NCBI GenBank assembly: GCA_910589075.1
Contig: CAJUSK010000010.1
Span: 1 to 64,000 of the forward strand
DNA: 64,000 bases
Source of the DNA: an uncultured Lachnospiraceae bacterium
GTDB lineage: Bacteria; Bacillota; Clostridia; Lachnospirales; Lachnospiraceae
Reading direction: 5' to 3'
Shown here in pieces: positions 41,509 to 49,860 of the stretch. The position numbers and the translations under genes were made by a program. Position 1 is the stretch's first letter, and each line of letters opens with the position of its first letter. Below the pieces are notes generated by a model, which was given only the letters and a program-made list of their open reading frames with translations, made no database searches and had not been told where the DNA came from.

Positions 41509-43056
41509 TCAGTCCTCCTTCCGAATCCGGATTGACCGCGAAGTCTCTCCGGAAAAGAAATCTTCTTCCTCATGTACCTGCAGGGAAAAATCACAGATTT
41601 CTTCACTTTTCTCTTCAAACCGGATCGCAATGGAACTGTAAATCTGTTCCCGCTGCTGCAGGATCTTTCTGTAAAAGGTATTGACCGCATTTTCTTCCGT
41701 ACTCAGTGCGTTCCGGTTCATAAAATAATCCTGACTGCACAGCATCAAATACCGGAAGAGGCGATAGTCAATGACCAGGCTGATCAGTTCCTTTTTCTCC
41801 TTTGTATTGACCATATAGCTCAGACAGAACCGGTTCCACAGTCTGCTCCCATCCGATGCCCGTCCCGCCCGCAGATCATAACGGTTCCAGATCAGCGCCA
41901 CATCCGTAAGACCCAGAAATTCCATCCGGATCCTGCCGTCAAAAATCGGCGGTGTATCCATTACCACCAGCCCCGTATCGCTCCGTCCCTGGCTGCTCAT
42001 CTTATTGATGCCCCGCTTGAGCATCTGCAAAATCTCGTTTTTATCCCTGGAGGCATCATAGTGATAGGGCCTCTGGTTCATATACTCCAGTACCCCATGG
42101 AATTCCGGCAGATAATCCACCCGCAGCATCTCATACTGTTCATTCTGTTCCTCAAAATATGCCATGCGCCTGCAGCGGATATAATCTCTGTTCGTTTTGA
42201 CAATCCCCTTACACGGCCCCCGCTTCAGAGCCGGATCCATATCCGCTATTTTCCGCAAAAGCACATCGGAACTTTTTTCAAATATATTGTAATAGAGAAA
42301 CGGTTCCGTATCATGTCCTTCTGCAATATACCTCGCCCGTTCCCCACAGTCCTGTCCGAATGTAACCGCATAGGCAAGCAGAGATAACAGTTCCCGGAAC
42401 GTCAGATGCCCTCCCGTCAGATAAACCGCATTGCAGATTGCCCGCAGCCCTTCCGTACCGCTGTCCGACAGCAGCTTTTCTATATTTTTTCCATACGCAC
42501 AGTTCCCGGAACAAATACAGTCCCCCCTGGCGCAGAACCGGTCACAGGCAAGGAAACTGTTTACAATCTTTCGGAAAACATCCTTATCCTCCGCCAGATT
42601 CCGCTTTTCAAAATTGCAGATAAAGACATCCTCCCGCCCGTCCGTCAGTTCTTCCATCAGATGAATATCATAACGGATGGCCGTCTGGGTAAAGACGCCC
42701 ACATTGGCAAGTATCATCAGCTTCTCATCAGAGTTTCCGTCCAGCACCTTCCGCAGACGGAAAATCAGCTCCTTCTTGCGCTCCTCAGGCAGGGCCGAAA
42801 AATCCCCACAGGGCGGACTGAAATCATGATCGGCAAGCAGAGGGCCGATGTTGCGCAAAATCCGTGATTTACCGTCCCCCGCTTCGCCGGTAAGAAGAAT
42901 CACACGGATTGTATCAATAGAACTGCGTATCCGTTCCTCTTCCGGCAGACTCACATGAAAACTTTCATCCGTATTTCTTTCGTCCATCATAAACCCGTGG
43001 GACTGATGCTGTGCACAGTAGCGTACCAGCAGACTGACTTTCTCATTTAATGTCAT
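41509..43056 (-). CDS. AAA-type ATPase, first gene of the six-gene cluster
   Basis: A 515-residue P-loop ATPase with VILLTGEAGDGKSRILRNIG (Walker A at residues 57-64) and KLMILANVGVF as a Walker-B-like strand. A cysteine group (C171, C175, C180, C182, C186; DRFCARGDCICSGNCAYG) may bind zinc or an iron-sulfur cluster. The C-terminal half is helical with winged-helix-like parts. The GDGKS motif recalls DptF-type and STAND ATPases, but the rest does not match what I know of them. The ribosome site GGAGAG precedes ATG 43056. It lies only 33 nt after an alpha-galactosidase gene on the same strand, so no promoter of its own is evident. Confidence 0.75.
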   Translation of the reverse strand: MTLNEKVSLLVRYCAQHQSHGFMMDERNTDESFHVSLPEEERIRSSIDTIRVILLTGEAGDGKSRILRNIGPLLADHDFSPPCGDFSALPEERKKELIFRLRKVLDGNSDEKLMILANVGVFTQTAIRYDIHLMEELTDGREDVFICNFEKRNLAEDKDVFRKIVNSFLACDRFCARGDCICSGNCAYGKNIEKLLSDSGTEGLRAICNAVYLTGGHLTFRELLSLLAYAVTFGQDCGERARYIAEGHDTEPFLYYNIFEKSSDVLLRKIADMDPALKRGPCKGIVKTNRDYIRCRRMAYFEEQNEQYEMLRVDYLPEFHGVLEYMNQRPYHYDASRDKNEILQMLKRGINKMSSQGRSDTGLVVMDTPPIFDGRIRMEFLGLTDVALIWNRYDLRAGRASDGSRLWNRFCLSYMVNTKEKKELISLVIDYRLFRYLMLCSQDYFMNRNALSTEENAVNTFYRKILQQREQIYSSIAIRFEEKSEEICDFSLQVHEEEDFFSGETSRSIRIRKED

Positions 43057-43089
43057 ATGCTCTCCAATTCTGTTCCCATAGAAAACCCA

Positions 43090-45345
43090 TTATCCTTCCC
43101 CACACACCTCCACAGAAATCTGCCATGCCTGGAATCCGTCTGCCGCATCCGGCACCACGAATCCATACTGCCGCAGCGCAGCGCCGCTGATGGTTTCATC
43201 CGGCCCGAAACCATAGGGCAGCGTTCTCTCAGGGTATTTCTCCGCAAAGTCCTCATGCAGACGGAGACGGTAATAAAGTTCATCCCGCAATCCCTGTACC
43301 CTGGCTCTCACCGGTACGGGATTTGCCTCTGCGTGATGATAAACCGCGCTGACCAATGCCTCCCTGCCGTCCGGGTCCGCTATTTCCCAGACCGTACAGG
43401 TTCCCTCCAGCGGGCTGGACAGTCTGTAATACACACCTTTCTGAATCAGAGGCGCATAGGTCTGAAAGATTGCAATCTGTTTCCTGACTTCCTCTTTTTC
43501 TTCCGGCGTCATCTGCTCTATATCCAGTTCATAGCCGAATGTACCGGCCATCGCCACGCAGCCTCTTGTGGAAAGCGGGGTGATGCGCCCGGTCTGGTGA
43601 TTGGGCACCGTGGAAACATGGGAACCCATGGCGGAAACAGGATAACCGAAAGAAGCGCCATACTGAATACCCAGCCGTTCTATGGCGTCTGTTGTATCGC
43701 TGCACCAAATCTGCGGCATATAATACAGTATCCCGGCGTCAAACCGACCACCGCCGCCGCAACAGCCTTCAAACAGAATTTCCGGGAAATTTTCTATCAG
43801 TGTTTCCAGTACGCTGTACAGTCCCAGAACATATCTGTGGGAAAATTCCCCCTGTCTGCCACTGTCCAGCAGGCCGCTGAATTTGTCACAGATTGCCCTG
43901 TTAAAATCCCATTTTACATAAGTCACCGGTATCCCCTGCAACAGTTCCGTGATTGTTTCAATGATATACGCCTGCACATCTCTTCTGGAAAAATCCAGCA
44001 CAAGCTGGTTTCTGCTCAGGCAGGGCCTTCTTCCGGGAATTTCCACCGCCCATTCCGGATGGCTGCGGTATAAGTCACTGTCCACGGATATGCTTTCCGG
44101 CTCCAGCCAGATTCCAAACTCCATACCTTCCGCCACGATGCGTCCGGCCAGTTCCTGCAACGTGCAGTCCAGTTTCTGTTCATTGGGGACCCAGTCTCCC
44201 AGTCCGGAATTATCATCCTGTCTTTTTCCAAACCAGCCATCGTCCATAACAAACAGTTCAATCCCCAGTTTTTTCGCTTCTCTGGCAATGGTAATCAGCC
44301 GCTCTCCGGTAAAGTCAAAATAAGTGGCCTCCCAGTTATTAATCAGGATCGGGCGGCGTTTATCTCTCCATTTTCCACGGCAGATATGTTCCCGGATGAC
44401 TCTGTGGAAATTCCCGCTCAGTTTCCCCAGTCCCCGGTCACTGTATGTCATGATCACTTCCGGCAGCCACAGGGTTTCCCCTTCCTCCAGCGTCCAGGAA
44501 AAATTGTCCGGATGAATCCCGCACAGAAGCCTTGTCCGATCCAGCTGGTCTTTTTCCAGTTCCATCAAAAACTCGCCGCTGTACACAAAAGAAAAACCAT
44601 AACAGCTTCCCATGGTTTCATTGGCCCCTCTCTCACATAACAGCAGCAGGGGGTTATATTGATGGCTGCTTATGCCCCTGACACTCCCCACAGACTGTAT
44701 CCCGTGATGGACGTCTGTCTTCTGGACATGCATCTCCATACTGTGTCTTCCATAAAAGGAAATCCACTGAAAATCCCCATATTCCCAATCCAGGTTCATA
44801 CTGGCCGCTTTTTCCAGGAACACCGCTTTGTTTCCCCGGTTCGTAATCTTCACCGCTCTTGTAATCGTATCCAGCTCTTCCAGTATGCCATAATACAACT
44901 CCACCTCCAGGCCGGAGCATGCATCCCGCAGGCAGAGAACCAGTGTTTCCGCTTCTGTCTCTTCCGCATATACCGCAGGCAGACCGGGAATCCCGTATTT
45001 CCCTTTTTCCACACGATGTCCCGTATAGCGAAGATCCACCGCCTGGCTCCCGTCCTGGTTCCGAACCCGCAGAGCGGTAATCCGGTAATCTCCCGTGCCA
45101 AAACCGCTGTACTCCTGTGGAAGAGAGTCCAGCGAATATGTCCTGTCCGAAGTCCCCAATTCAAAGGGGTTTCCGGAAAATCCCCTGTCGGAACGATAAC
45201 ATAAAAGCCCTTTATCACTGTGATCCGTCTTTTCCCCATAATAAGTATGGAGCAGCACACCCAGCTCATCAGCCTTCATCTGGTATGTAGAATGTTTTGT
45301 CTGTAATGTAAAAACCCGGTGCAATGTATCTATCATCATCGCCAT
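43090..45345 (-). CDS. Alpha-galactosidase, GH36, of the PTS operon
   Basis: About 751 residues from ATG 45345 (GGAG 8 nt upstream; 45351 also possible). It has the same architecture as the GH36 at 24202: N-terminal beta-sandwich, RPILINNWEATYFDFTGE, MDDGWFGKRQDD, the nucleophile in VKWDFNRAIC, CCGGGGRFDAG, and the acid/base segment IWCSDTTDAIERLGIQYG. Both catalytic acids are kept. The two GH36 proteins are clear paralogues but well diverged. It is downstream of a PTS transporter and a HAD phosphatase in an operon divergent from an AraC regulator, so it handles an alpha-galactoside imported by that PTS. Confidence 0.95.
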   Translation of the reverse strand: MAMMIDTLHRVFTLQTKHSTYQMKADELGVLLHTYYGEKTDHSDKGLLCYRSDRGFSGNPFELGTSDRTYSLDSLPQEYSGFGTGDYRITALRVRNQDGSQAVDLRYTGHRVEKGKYGIPGLPAVYAEETEAETLVLCLRDACSGLEVELYYGILEELDTITRAVKITNRGNKAVFLEKAASMNLDWEYGDFQWISFYGRHSMEMHVQKTDVHHGIQSVGSVRGISSHQYNPLLLLCERGANETMGSCYGFSFVYSGEFLMELEKDQLDRTRLLCGIHPDNFSWTLEEGETLWLPEVIMTYSDRGLGKLSGNFHRVIREHICRGKWRDKRRPILINNWEATYFDFTGERLITIAREAKKLGIELFVMDDGWFGKRQDDNSGLGDWVPNEQKLDCTLQELAGRIVAEGMEFGIWLEPESISVDSDLYRSHPEWAVEIPGRRPCLSRNQLVLDFSRRDVQAYIIETITELLQGIPVTYVKWDFNRAICDKFSGLLDSGRQGEFSHRYVLGLYSVLETLIENFPEILFEGCCGGGGRFDAGILYYMPQIWCSDTTDAIERLGIQYGASFGYPVSAMGSHVSTVPNHQTGRITPLSTRGCVAMAGTFGYELDIEQMTPEEKEEVRKQIAIFQTYAPLIQKGVYYRLSSPLEGTCTVWEIADPDGREALVSAVYHHAEANPVPVRARVQGLRDELYYRLRLHEDFAEKYPERTLPYGFGPDETISGAALRQYGFVVPDAADGFQAWQISVEVCGEG

Positions 45346-45476
45346 TTTCATCTCTCCATTTTCTGTTATTTCATTGGTGTAACTGGTTTCCTGTTGACAG
45401 GCAGAACCTGCCACAGTTCCATTATACACAGTTTTTCCAAATATTGTATCATAATTTTTCTTTCCTGGTTATCTGA

Positions 45477-45506
45477 ATACAGCCAGACAAAACTGTCTGG
45501 CTGTAT
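45477..45506. terminator. Strong hairpin between HAD phosphatase and GH36 genes
   Basis: A 13-bp perfect stem (ATACAGCCAGACA/TGTCTGGCTGTAT) with a 4-nt loop, 65 nt after the HAD stop. It has no long T-run, so it may only reduce read-through or protect an RNA end. 45351-45570 has no other feature. Confidence 0.55.
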
Positions 45507-45570
45507 CGTTTCCGCAAATACTTATATCTTGTTACTATTTTGCCTGATCTGTCAAATCAGATCTATTTTT

Positions 45571-46410
45571 TTAACATATTCCCATTCTACGGAATGCGTA
45601 ATAAATTCCGTCTTCCTGAACGCTTTCACAGACAAAATCTGCCATGTCTCTGAGTTCCGTGCATGCATTTCCCATGGCCACACTGATTCCCGCGACATCC
45701 ATCATCGCAAGATCATTCATACTGTCTCCAAACGCCACCGTATCCGACATTCCGGCGCCATAAAATCCACACACCAGTTCCATCCCTTTCCCCTTGTCAA
45801 TTCCTTTGGGGATAATCTCCCCGTTAAAGCAGGCTGTACTGTCCCCATAAGGATGTACCGCATATATGAATCTGTCTCCAAGATATTTTTTTGTTTGTTC
45901 GATGGACTCTAAATCGGCACTGGTAAAGCATACTTTATAGGCGCCGTTTCCAGGATATTCTGCATATGGTAAAATCGGGATACCGGCTTCGATTTCTTTC
46001 TGCATACGGATCAGTTCCGAATTGGACGGATCTGCATGCGCCGTTTGCAGAAGGTGCTCCATTTGTGTATCTGTATAAATCCCTTCCGGCGTCTCGATTC
46101 TGCAATACATGCCATACGCATGGAATACGGAAAGGCATTCCTGAATGGTTTTCTCTGGCAAAAGGCTGTCAAACAGCACCTTACCTTCCACTTCCACATG
46201 TCCCCCCGCGCTGGCTATCACACCGTCAAATCCCACATCCAGAATATCGTTCCCGATAATCGGCATATTCCTTCCCGTACACAGAAATACTTTATGTCCA
46301 TGTCCTCTTGCACCGCGCACCGCCTCCGCCACAAGTTCTGATGGCGGCGCCATGGCAGACACCAGTGTCCCGTCAATATCCAAAAAAATCAGTTTTCTGT
46401 TCATGCCCAT
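45571..46410 (-). CDS. HAD-superfamily phosphatase, Cof type
   Basis: A 279-residue hydrolase. Motif I FLDIDGTL carries the nucleophile Asp. Motif II is in VFLCTGR, motif III is the lysine in IPKGIDKGKGM, and motif IV is VAFGDSMNDLAMM. The middle C2 cap fits Cof-type sugar-phosphate phosphatases. ATG 46404 may be the true start (GAGGA, 6-nt spacer). It sits between a PTS permease and an alpha-galactosidase. Inference: it may dephosphorylate the PTS-imported sugar before GH36 acts, since no 6-phospho-glycosidase is present. Confidence 0.9.
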   Translation of the reverse strand: MGMNRKLIFLDIDGTLVSAMAPPSELVAEAVRGARGHGHKVFLCTGRNMPIIGNDILDVGFDGVIASAGGHVEVEGKVLFDSLLPEKTIQECLSVFHAYGMYCRIETPEGIYTDTQMEHLLQTAHADPSNSELIRMQKEIEAGIPILPYAEYPGNGAYKVCFTSADLESIEQTKKYLGDRFIYAVHPYGDSTACFNGEIIPKGIDKGKGMELVCGFYGAGMSDTVAFGDSMNDLAMMDVAGISVAMGNACTELRDMADFVCESVQEDGIYYAFRRMGIC

Positions 46411-46476
46411 TCCTCATTTCCTGTTCTGTTCCATAGGCAAAGGATCCCGGTCAGTCAGGCCCGACTTTGTCAGTTC

Positions 46477-48441
46477 CTATACCCTGCATACCACAGCCGC
46501 TTCCGTCTCGGTGTTCATATTGCCCGACGCAGACAGCTTTAGTTTCTTATCCGCCGGCAAATCCGTAAAAATCATCGGAATAACCGTATCATAACCTGCC
46601 TTCTCAATCTGTTCTTGATCAAACTCTATCATAAGCTGTCCCCGCTCTACACTGTCTCCGTCCTGTACATGCGCCGTGAAGTACTGTCCCTGCAGATTGA
46701 CAGTATCCACCCCGACATGAATCAGGATTTCCGTTCCCTGGCTGCTGGTAAAGCATATGGCATGTTTTGTATCGAAAAGACTGGTGACGGTACCATCCGT
46801 GGGCGCGTATACCCTTCCCGCCGCCGGTATAATGGCCACGCCGTCTCCCAATATTTTGTTGGAAAAAGTATCGTCCTTCACATCTTCCAGGGCAATTAAC
46901 TGCCCGTCCGCATACCCATAAAACCGCTCTTCTTCCACAGTTCCATTTTCCGGGGGAGTTTCCGTTTGCCCGCTCACCTCATTCTGTATGGCAAACGTCT
47001 TCTCGTCTGCTTTTTCAACAACTGCCCCGTCCGGGGTTTTATCCATAAATCTTCCCAAAATCAGCGTCATGATAAATCCGCCTGCAATGGCAACGCCATG
47101 AGCTATTACATAATTCACATATCCGTTTCCGGCCGGATCTGCCAGCGCAATGCCAGGCAACACGGTTGTTCCAAATCCCACTGCCGCAAGATTTGTCAGA
47201 TAAACTATGACGCCACCCATGGCCCCGCCAATGCAGCCGCCGATAATCGGAAAACGGTACCGCAGATTAATACCAAATAAAGCCGGCTCTGTAATGCCAA
47301 AGAGTACGGAGATAAAACTGGGAATACACAATTCCCGGACTTTTACATTTTTCCTGTGCATTGCCAGGTAAGCCAGTACGGCGCCGCCCTGAGCGATAAT
47401 TGCCACAGACATGAGAGGATTGATAAAATTTCTCCCTGTATCCGCAAGAAGCTGGGCTTCAATGGCGCCAAAAATATGGTGCAGCCCCGTAATAACCACC
47501 AACTGCTGCAAGCCTGAGAAAATTCCATAACCAAATATACCCAGATTCTGTGTCATCCAAACCAGCCCATTTGTAATACCGGAGGAAAGCCCCCGTCCCA
47601 CAGGCCCGATTACGGTGAACAAAAGCAGCGCGCCCACCAGTGTGGTCAACAGCGGTGAAATCAGCAGCCGTACTACCTCCGGCACTTTCTTCTCAAAAAA
47701 ACCGTCCAGTTTCGCCGTCACAAACCCCATCAACAGAGCCACAATAATACCTCCCTGGAAACCTACCAGATCCACGCCCATGCCAAAAATATGTAAGGTT
47801 GTGACTTCCACTGTCCCCTGGGCAGCGGCATACGCATTGGCCAGACTGTCACTTAACATAATACAGCCAATGACAATTCCCAGGATGGGCCTGCCTCCAA
47901 ACCGCTTGCAGGCACTGTATGCCACGGCCAGCGGGAGAAAGCCAAAAATAGCACCCGATGAAATATTGATCAGCCTGTTGATTCCAAACAGTGTGTCATT
48001 GGCTTTCACAAATTCCAGATTTCCCAGCACGCCCGAAAGCCCGGTAAGCAGAGCCGCCGCAAGTATCCCCGGCATAATATCCACAAATACATCCGACAGT
48101 GCTTTGATAATCCGCTGTAAAGGATTCATTTTTTTATTGGCCACTGTTTTCAGATCGCTCAGGCTCATATTTTTCATCTGATTGTGTTCTGCAAACACTT
48201 CATACACATCATTCACCAGACCAGCGCCAAATATGATCTGTACCTGATCCCCGGCCACGAAAACGCCCTTCACAAGGTCCACATCCTCCACTGCCTTTAA
48301 ATCCGCCAGATCATTGTCATTCAGAACGATTCTGAGACGTGTCGCACAGTGGGCCACTCCCTGAATATTCTCCCTGCCTCCCATCAGTTTTGTAAGCTGT
48401 ATGGAGATTTTTTCATATCTCTCCCGCTTATTTGCATCCAT
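46477..48441 (-). CDS. PTS transporter IIBCA, beta-glucoside/sucrose family
   Basis: A 654-residue sugar permease from ATG 48441 (AGGAGGAG upstream). The EIIB domain has the phospho-cysteine C32 in GVAHCATRLRIVL. EIIC spans about 100-460 with some ten membrane helices and the conserved FGITEPALFGINLRYRFP. EIIA at the C-terminus has the active-site histidine in TEILIHVGVDTV plus TKHAICFTS. The domain order B-C-A is that of BglF-type proteins. The operon with a GH36 enzyme implies an alpha-galactoside such as melibiose or raffinose, although family members more often take beta-glucosides, sucrose or trehalose. It is first in the operon, divergent from an AraC regulator. Confidence 0.93.
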   Translation of the reverse strand: MDANKRERYEKISIQLTKLMGGRENIQGVAHCATRLRIVLNDNDLADLKAVEDVDLVKGVFVAGDQVQIIFGAGLVNDVYEVFAEHNQMKNMSLSDLKTVANKKMNPLQRIIKALSDVFVDIMPGILAAALLTGLSGVLGNLEFVKANDTLFGINRLINISSGAIFGFLPLAVAYSACKRFGGRPILGIVIGCIMLSDSLANAYAAAQGTVEVTTLHIFGMGVDLVGFQGGIIVALLMGFVTAKLDGFFEKKVPEVVRLLISPLLTTLVGALLLFTVIGPVGRGLSSGITNGLVWMTQNLGIFGYGIFSGLQQLVVITGLHHIFGAIEAQLLADTGRNFINPLMSVAIIAQGGAVLAYLAMHRKNVKVRELCIPSFISVLFGITEPALFGINLRYRFPIIGGCIGGAMGGVIVYLTNLAAVGFGTTVLPGIALADPAGNGYVNYVIAHGVAIAGGFIMTLILGRFMDKTPDGAVVEKADEKTFAIQNEVSGQTETPPENGTVEEERFYGYADGQLIALEDVKDDTFSNKILGDGVAIIPAAGRVYAPTDGTVTSLFDTKHAICFTSSQGTEILIHVGVDTVNLQGQYFTAHVQDGDSVERGQLMIEFDQEQIEKAGYDTVIPMIFTDLPADKKLKLSASGNMNTETEAAVVCRV

Positions 48442-48539
48442 GTAACGCTCCTCCTTTTCTCTTTTCAAAAAAAGCCTTCTGTCTCCGGATTCTATATGCG
48501 CGCAATATAAGAGGGGTTATCAGCTTTTTTATCCGTCTC

Positions 48540-48568
48540 TTGTATTTATTATTATAATCCGGTATACT
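48540..48568 (+). promoter_or_regulatory. Promoter of the AraC-type regulator
   Basis: TTGTAT (48540-48545), 17-nt spacer, TATACT (48563-48568), 72 nt before the regulator start. The PTS promoter must lie in the same 200-nt divergent region but is not clear. Confidence 0.6.
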
Positions 48569-48639
48569 TTTAAGTACATGGACTTATGTCGCCTGGACAT
48601 TGAGTATTATGACTATCTGATACAGAAAGAGAACCATCT

Positions 48640-49467
48640 ATGCAGGACTACAATTTTTCCAATGATTTTTTCAGAAATATTGACGCAATGATCTATACAT
48701 GCGGTTACGAAAACTGTGAAAAAGGACACAGCTATGGCCCCATACTGCGCAATGGTTATCTGATTCACTATGTGTTAGGCGGCTGTGGGATATACAAAGC
48801 AAGAGGAAAGCTCTTTCGGCTGGGAGAAGGGGACGCTTTTCTGATCTGTCCCGGAGAACTCATTTATTATGAAGCAGATGCGCATGATCCCTGGAGTTAT
48901 ACATGGATCGGCATGCAGGGTATTAAAGTGAAGGGCTATCTGGAACGAACTTCCCTCCCAGACAGGCTGACGGTTCACTATGGCCAGGACGACCAGATAC
49001 GTCTTTGCCACGAAAAAATGTTTGAAGCGGATAAGCTGCCCCAAAACCGTGACCTGATTATGAACAGTATTATGTATGAATATCTGTTTCTTCTGGCTCG
49101 AAAATTTCCCGGCAGCCAGGCTTCTCCTGATGAAAAAAAATCTGGTTACGTGGAACAGGCTCTGAAATATATCGAAGGGTATTACTGCGATCCCATTACC
49201 ATACAGGATATAGCGGATCACCTGAATATCAACCGTTCCTATTTGCACCGCATTTTCAAATCCTTTACCGGATTTTCCGTCCAGGGTTATCTCCTGGATT
49301 ATCGGCTCCGCCAGGCATGTATTCTCCTGAAAGATACCGACCTGTCCGTGCGCATTATCGCGCACTCCACAGGCTACACAGATCCTCTGTATTTTTCCAG
49401 AATTTTCAGCCGGAAAATGGGCATAAGCCCCAGTACATACAGAAAAAACAAGCAGGTTCGTTCTTGA
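48640..49467 (+). CDS. AraC-family transcriptional regulator
   Basis: A 275-residue regulator. The N-terminal cupin-type sensor (about 20-110: LIHYVLGGCGIYKARGKLFR, then GDAFLICPGELIYYEAD) would bind a sugar. The C-terminal pair of HTH motifs has ITIQDIADHLNINRSYLHRI and RIIAHSTGYTDPLYFSRIFS. This is the MsmR/RafR layout. It is divergent from the PTS-HAD-GH36 operon and most likely activates it with alpha-galactoside. Followed by a structured repeat and a terminator. Confidence 0.93.
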   Translation: MQDYNFSNDFFRNIDAMIYTCGYENCEKGHSYGPILRNGYLIHYVLGGCGIYKARGKLFRLGEGDAFLICPGELIYYEADAHDPWSYTWIGMQGIKVKGYLERTSLPDRLTVHYGQDDQIRLCHEKMFEADKLPQNRDLIMNSIMYEYLFLLARKFPGSQASPDEKKSGYVEQALKYIEGYYCDPITIQDIADHLNINRSYLHRIFKSFTGFSVQGYLLDYRLRQACILLKDTDLSVRIIAHSTGYTDPLYFSRIFSRKMGISPSTYRKNKQVRS

Positions 49468-49489
49468 CATTCCACAAATTACCGTTTAT

Positions 49490-49522
49490 AGTAAACAACA
49501 GAAAGCAGACAATATGGGCTTT
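49490..49522. repeat. Dispersed palindromic repeat, copy h (fragment)
   Basis: AACAACAGAAAGCAGACAAT then ATGGGCTTTTTATTGTCAGAAC joins the 130-bp repeat directly, as copy a does at 1045-1088. Confidence 0.45.
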
Positions 49523-49652
49523 TTATTGTCAGAACAAAAGTGCGCTCCGCACACTTTCGCGTCCGGATTTTCCGGAAAGCGCTGCTTTTGTTCCGCGCGC
49601 GAAGCTGCGCATCTCTTTTGTTTCATAGGACGCACTTTCCTATGAAACAAAC
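49523..49652. repeat. About 130-bp structured intergenic repeat, copy B
   Basis: Near-identical to 1089-1219 with the same internal complementarities (GAACAAAAG/CTTTTGTTC; TTTTGTTTCATAGG/CCTATGAAACAAA). Both copies start next to a fragment of the dispersed TTCTATTG repeat and end at a terminator. Confidence 0.75.
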
Positions 49653-49658
49653 AGGAAA

Positions 49659-49683
49659 ACGCAGCATCAATGCTGCGTCTTTT
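49659..49683 (+). terminator. Terminator downstream of the AraC regulator
   Basis: ACGCAGCA-tcaa-TGCTGCGT followed by CTTTTCC. It separates the regulator from the TPP riboswitch transcript. Confidence 0.75.
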
Positions 49684-49705
49684 CCACAAACCAATCACAT
49701 ATATT

Positions 49706-49796
49706 ACACGCTAGGGGTGCTTATTGCTGAGACGAAACGGCCTGCCGTTTTAAACCCTCATTACTTGAACCGGATAATACCGGCGTAAGGAAGCAG
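49706..49796 (+). promoter_or_regulatory. TPP (THI-box) riboswitch
   Basis: Conserved parts in order: CTAGGGGTGC, GCTGAGA, a variable hairpin (AAACGGCCTGCCGTTTT), ACCC, then CTTGAACCGGATAATACCGG and CGTAAGGAAGC. This is the thiamine pyrophosphate aptamer. A weak hairpin AGAGCA/TGCTCT followed by TTT (49795-49817) is a likely expression platform. It controls the thiamine transporter gene at 49861. Confidence 0.93.
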
Positions 49797-49860
49797 AGCA
49801 GAATTATATGCTCTTTTCAGCAGCCCCTCTTTTTGTTGTAATGCAAAGGAGGATTTTTTT

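Noticed and set aside
41505..41690. Longer N-terminus of the 502-residue cluster protein
   Set aside because: It would lie wholly within the ATPase coding region in another frame; a ribosome site points to TTG 41504.
37105..43056. DptFGH (phosphorothioate-dependent restriction) genes
   Set aside because: Only the GDGKS-type ATPase motif is suggestive. Gene sizes and order, the ParA-like and HD genes and the absence of dnd genes do not fit what I know of that system.
45477..45506. Definite Rho-independent terminator ending the PTS operon
   Set aside because: The stem is strong but no T-run follows on the minus strand, so the downstream GH36 gene is kept in the same operon.
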